From assembly GCA_022823225.1 (NCBI GenBank), contig JAJDXM010000055.1, positions 1-64,000 of the forward strand: a stretch of DNA of 64,000 nt. The letters are read 5' to 3'. Made by a program: the position numbers and the translations under genes. Below, piece by piece: positions 61,631 through 64,000 of the stretch (the stretch's first letter is position 1; the number at the start of each line of letters is the position of its first letter). Below the pieces are notes generated by a model. It was given only the letters and a program-made list of their open reading frames with translations, did no database searches and was not told the DNA's origin. The stretch is from Gemmatimonadota bacterium. GTDB taxonomy: Bacteria; Gemmatimonadota; Gemmatimonadetes; Longimicrobiales; Gaopeijiaceae.

Positions 61631-62589
61631 CGGGACCTCACCATTGCGATTGCGGTGCCGTCGGGGCTGACTGCGATCCGGGAAATGTCGCCGGACGGCG
61701 CGATCCCCGCCACCACGGTCCAGCCGGCATCGGCCGTCCAGGCGTGGAGAACCGGGCCGTCACCCATCAGGATCTCGCCAGTGGGCGTCCACGCGTAGTC
61801 CTCTCGGCCGGGCAGCGTGCGGGCAATGCGCTCGGCTTCGCCGGTCGCCGGGTCGAGCCCTTCGATCCACCACTCCTCGTCCGACACCTTGCGCACGAAG
61901 GAGACCGTGGCCGTCCCGGGGATCCGGTGGATGGAGCGGCCGGGGTTCGCGGCGACCGTGCGCACCTCGCCGGTGAGCGCGTCGCCGAGGCGCAGGGTGG
62001 GCGGGTCGCCGAGCACGAACATCGCCGCCGTGCGCTCGTCGGCCCACGCGTGATAGCCGACGGGCTCCACGGTCCCGAAGATCGGGCCCAGGTCGGCGCC
62101 GTCCGTGCCGTAGCGCCAGAGGTACTGTGCGCCGCGCTCCTCGTGGATGGCGGAGAAGGCGTCCTGGCCGGGGATCACGTTGGGGGAGAACTCGCTGGCG
62201 GCGGGGGTGCGGGTGACCTGGCCAGCGGCGCCGTCCTCGAGGCTGTACCGGAAGATCTCCGTCTGCGTGGAGTCCACCGCCGAGGTGTAGTAGAGGGCCG
62301 CTCCCGAAGGGTCGAAGGAGGGCTGGTTGTCGTAGCCGTCGCGGTCGGTGGCGTTGGTGAGTCCGGTGACGGCGATGGTGCCGTCCTCGGCGCTTTCGAG
62401 GCGGCCGACCCAGATGTCGGTCGAGGGGGCACCTGCCGCGGTGGGGCGGTAGTCCTCCGGAGCCGGGCCGATCTCGGGAGGCGGTCCGTCCGCGGGGGTG
62501 GCATCGAAGGGGTCGCCGGCAGGCGGTCCGCCGGGGTCCGGGTCCCCGGTGCAGGACAGGGCGACCGCCACTGAAAGTAAACAAAACAT
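61627..62589 (-). CDS. TolB-like beta-propeller lipoprotein
   Basis: 320 residues from ATG 62589: MFCLLSVAVALSCTGD is a short lipoprotein signal. Repeated strands such as NQPSFDPSGAALYYTS, SEFSPNVIPGQDAFSA and RIAVSPDGTAIAMVRS are PD40/WD40-like propeller blades. Its start codon lies inside the second 37-bp nested palindrome. Role unknown. Confidence 0.75.
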   Translation of the reverse strand: MFCLLSVAVALSCTGDPDPGGPPAGDPFDATPADGPPPEIGPAPEDYRPTAAGAPSTDIWVGRLESAEDGTIAVTGLTNATDRDGYDNQPSFDPSGAALYYTSAVDSTQTEIFRYSLEDGAAGQVTRTPAASEFSPNVIPGQDAFSAIHEERGAQYLWRYGTDGADLGPIFGTVEPVGYHAWADERTAAMFVLGDPPTLRLGDALTGEVRTVAANPGRSIHRIPGTATVSFVRKVSDEEWWIEGLDPATGEAERIARTLPGREDYAWTPTGEILMGDGPVLHAWTADAGWTVVAGIAPSGDISRIAVSPDGTAIAMVRSR

Positions 62590-62613
62590 GACATTGTGTA
62601 AGGTTTTGTTTAC
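62577..62613. promoter_or_regulatory. 37-bp nested palindrome over a start codon (copy 2)
   Basis: Perfect 11-bp arms GTAAACAAAAC (62577-62587) and GTTTTGTTTAC (62603-62613) enclose TGACA-N3-TGTAA, all centred on 62595. Inner sequence and geometry equal the copy at 9017. It covers the ATG of the propeller lipoprotein on the minus strand. Confidence 0.6.
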
Positions 62614-62677
62614 AGTGTGGCTTGTCGAACACGACCGTGCGGCGCGGATCCAGCGGCGGCCAGACATGGGACGGGGT

Positions 62678-63091
62678 TCAGTCATCGGCTTCGGCCAGTG
62701 CGGCAGCGAGTGCGTCCTCCCTCATTCCCCAGCCTTCCAGCACGCCGCGCGATTCGTCGTCGCCCGCCTTCGCAACGCCGACCAGAAGGTGGGCGCTCGC
62801 GGTCGGGTTGCCGGGTCCGGCAGATTCGATGGCGGCGGCGAGGACCTCGTGGGCGTCGGGGGTGAAGGGGAGGTGCCCTCCGTACACTTCGGGGGCGTCG
62901 CGGAGGTGCTCGGGGAGGGCGTCGAGGGCGAGGGCGAGCTGGTCCAGGGCTTTGATCAGCGCGGGGGCGCGCTGGGAGATGGCGCCCGCGAGGATGTGCC
63001 CCGGCGTAATCGCCTCCTTGTCTTCGCGCGCGGCCGCGGCGGCGGCCCGATTCAGCGCGTGGACAGCGTCTTCGGTCAGGTTGATGGCCAT
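62678..63091 (-). CDS. Stand-alone Clp N-terminal (ClpN) domain protein
   Basis: 137 residues. LTEDAVHALNRAAAAAAREDKEAITPGHILAGAI and PTASAHLLVGVAKAGDDESRGVLEGWGMREDALAAAL are the two Clp_N repeats. There is no ATPase. Such proteins may compete for ClpA/ClpC substrates or adaptors. Stands alone between two lipoprotein genes. Confidence 0.75.
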   Translation of the reverse strand: MAINLTEDAVHALNRAAAAAAREDKEAITPGHILAGAISQRAPALIKALDQLALALDALPEHLRDAPEVYGGHLPFTPDAHEVLAAAIESAGPGNPTASAHLLVGVAKAGDDESRGVLEGWGMREDALAAALAEADD

Positions 63092-63136
63092 GCTGGAATC
63101 TGGGATCGTGGCCGGGAGCGTTTCAAGGCCGGACGG

Positions 63137-64000
63137 TCAGCCGCCTGCACCGGCGAACCACGCGACCACCCGCGCGCCGAAGTCGTCTGCGTCAAAGCCA
63201 GGCACGTGGCCCCCGTCCTCGACGGTCCAGAGTTCCACCCTCAGGCCGCCGTCACAGCCAGTGTCGTAACGAGTCACGTCCGTCTCATCGTCGGGCAGCG
63301 CCTCGACCAGGTCCATCGCCGGCATGGCTTCCGCGGCTTCCATTTCGCACCCCGCGCGGGCGGCCCAGCGGTGCACGGTCTCTTCGGCACCGGGATAGCG
63401 AGCCCCCCCTTCACGACCGCCCCCGGCGTACCGAATGGTGCGGTCCGCGGTTCCGTGGATGTGCAGGATCGAGATCGGGCGGGCGCCTTCGCACCTGGCA
63501 GGGTCCTGGAAGGTGGTGCCGGCCACGGACGCGATCGCCCGCAGCTCCGGCATCGACTCGCAGGCCATCCGGTACGACATGAACCCACCGTTGGACAGGC
63601 CGATCAGGTACACGCCGTCGACCGCCATGTGCTCGGCCGCTTCTTCGACCAGGCCGTTCAGGTAGGCGACATCGTCGACTTCGCTCCCCTGAAGGTTGCA
63701 GCAGAAGTCGGTTGCGTTCCAGAATGATCGGTCCTGGGAATCGCGGGTGCCGTTGGGCAGGATGACCGCGATTCGATCCGACTCAATGCGCCGCGAAATG
63801 CCGAAGTAGGCATCGGTCCACTCGGCATTGCTGGTGAATCCGTGCAGGACGATCACCAGCGAAATGGGGGTGCCGGCTTCGTAGTCGCTGGGGAGCGTCA
63901 GCGTCGCGGGCCGGTCGCCGCCGATCGTGCGGACGGGGTCGCTGACGGGGCTGCTGGTCTCGGCTTCGTCGTAGCACGCGGTCAAACCCGCGAGCGCCAG
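63137..64000 (-). CDS. Esterase of the LpqC/PHB depolymerase family, lipoprotein (5' end beyond window)
   Basis: 288 codons are visible. The residues before the cut read LALAGLTACYDEAETS, the end of a lipoprotein signal with an LTAC lipobox. VIVLHGFTSNAEWTD gives the oxyanion region, YLIGLSNGGFMSYRMA the nucleophile Ser (GLSNGG), and VEDGGHVPGF the catalytic His. Related to feruloyl esterases and extracellular PHB depolymerases; the substrate is open. Confidence 0.85.
   Translation of the reverse strand: MALAGLTACYDEAETSSPVSDPVRTIGGDRPATLTLPSDYEAGTPISLVIVLHGFTSNAEWTDAYFGISRRIESDRIAVILPNGTRDSQDRSFWNATDFCCNLQGSEVDDVAYLNGLVEEAAEHMAVDGVYLIGLSNGGFMSYRMACESMPELRAIASVAGTTFQDPARCEGARPISILHIHGTADRTIRYAGGGREGGARYPGAEETVHRWAARAGCEMEAAEAMPAMDLVEALPDDETDVTRYDTGCDGGLRVELWTVEDGGHVPGFDADDFGARVVAWFAGAGG

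Overview
The window is a 64 kb, GC-rich (roughly two thirds GC by eye) bacterial chromosomal segment. Several things point to a Gram-negative, most likely a free-living or host-associated marine Gemmatimonadota lineage. These include many signal-peptide/lipobox proteins, outer-membrane beta-barrels, a TonB-dependent receptor, DUF5117-type metalloprotease and DUF5916-type barrel proteins, and frequent GTG/TTG starts with 4-nt translational overlaps. The phylum is an inference from gene content; no rRNA is present to confirm it.

Layout. 1-2.8 kb: the cut 5' end of an IS1595-like transposase gene with its promoter, a tRNA-Ala(TGC), a DUF4015 lipoprotein and a nitronate monooxygenase-like enzyme. 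3.7-6.9 kb: a cluster of zinc-independent ribosomal protein forms (S14, L31B, L33, L28) with FolE2, MogA and a MazG-like hydrolase, which looks like a zinc-sparing set. 6.9-13.3 kb: outer-membrane and membrane proteins, a DUF3810-like metallopeptidase, a CaiB-type CoA transferase, and a GDSGS serine protease coupled to a small stand-alone copy of its own N-terminal domain. 13.3-18.5 kb: a five-gene iron operon (feoA, feoB and a BtuFCD-type ABC importer) read leftward from a near-perfect Fur box. 18.5-22.3 kb: YigZ, a cold-shock protein with a leader hairpin, a PAP2 phosphatase coupled to a GT4 glycosyltransferase, and an orphan PhoB-type regulator. 22.3-33.8 kb: a TonB receptor with a beta-helix lipoprotein, a metalloprotease, an amidase and a toxin-antitoxin pair. 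33.9-39.2 kb: a TesB thioesterase, a thioredoxin-like protein, a haem/copper-type periplasmic protein and an SLC13 symporter.

39.2-57.6 kb is the centrepiece, a probable beta-1,3-glucan (laminarin-like) utilisation locus. It holds two large repeat-rich binding lipoproteins, a ROK-family regulator, a GH16 glucanase, a GPH/MFS sugar transporter, a GH3 beta-glucosidase, and a clan GH-A glycosidase fused to an outer-membrane barrel. The locus is bracketed by two identical 25-bp palindromes that resemble ROK (XylR-type) operators. The transporter carries, in frame in the periplasmic TM3-TM4 loop, a circularly permuted copy of the repeat domain found in the binding lipoproteins. Directly downstream is a peroxiredoxin-like gene whose redox motif is UGA-Pro-Tyr-Cys followed by a bacterial SECIS-like stem-loop, so it is very probably a selenoprotein that standard calling would split in two.

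Within that locus also lies a NarL-type two-component system. Two small genes on either side of it share a promoter module of three palindromes spaced about 23.5 bp apart. 57.6-64 kb: an AbiEii-type nucleotidyltransferase toxin pair, a DUF5916 barrel gene broken at a C6 run, small membrane proteins, a beta-propeller lipoprotein, a stand-alone ClpN domain and the 3' part of an esterase lipoprotein. A 37-bp nested palindrome recurs at the start codons of two genes 53 kb apart.

No CRISPR array, prophage, rRNA or complete insertion sequence was seen.
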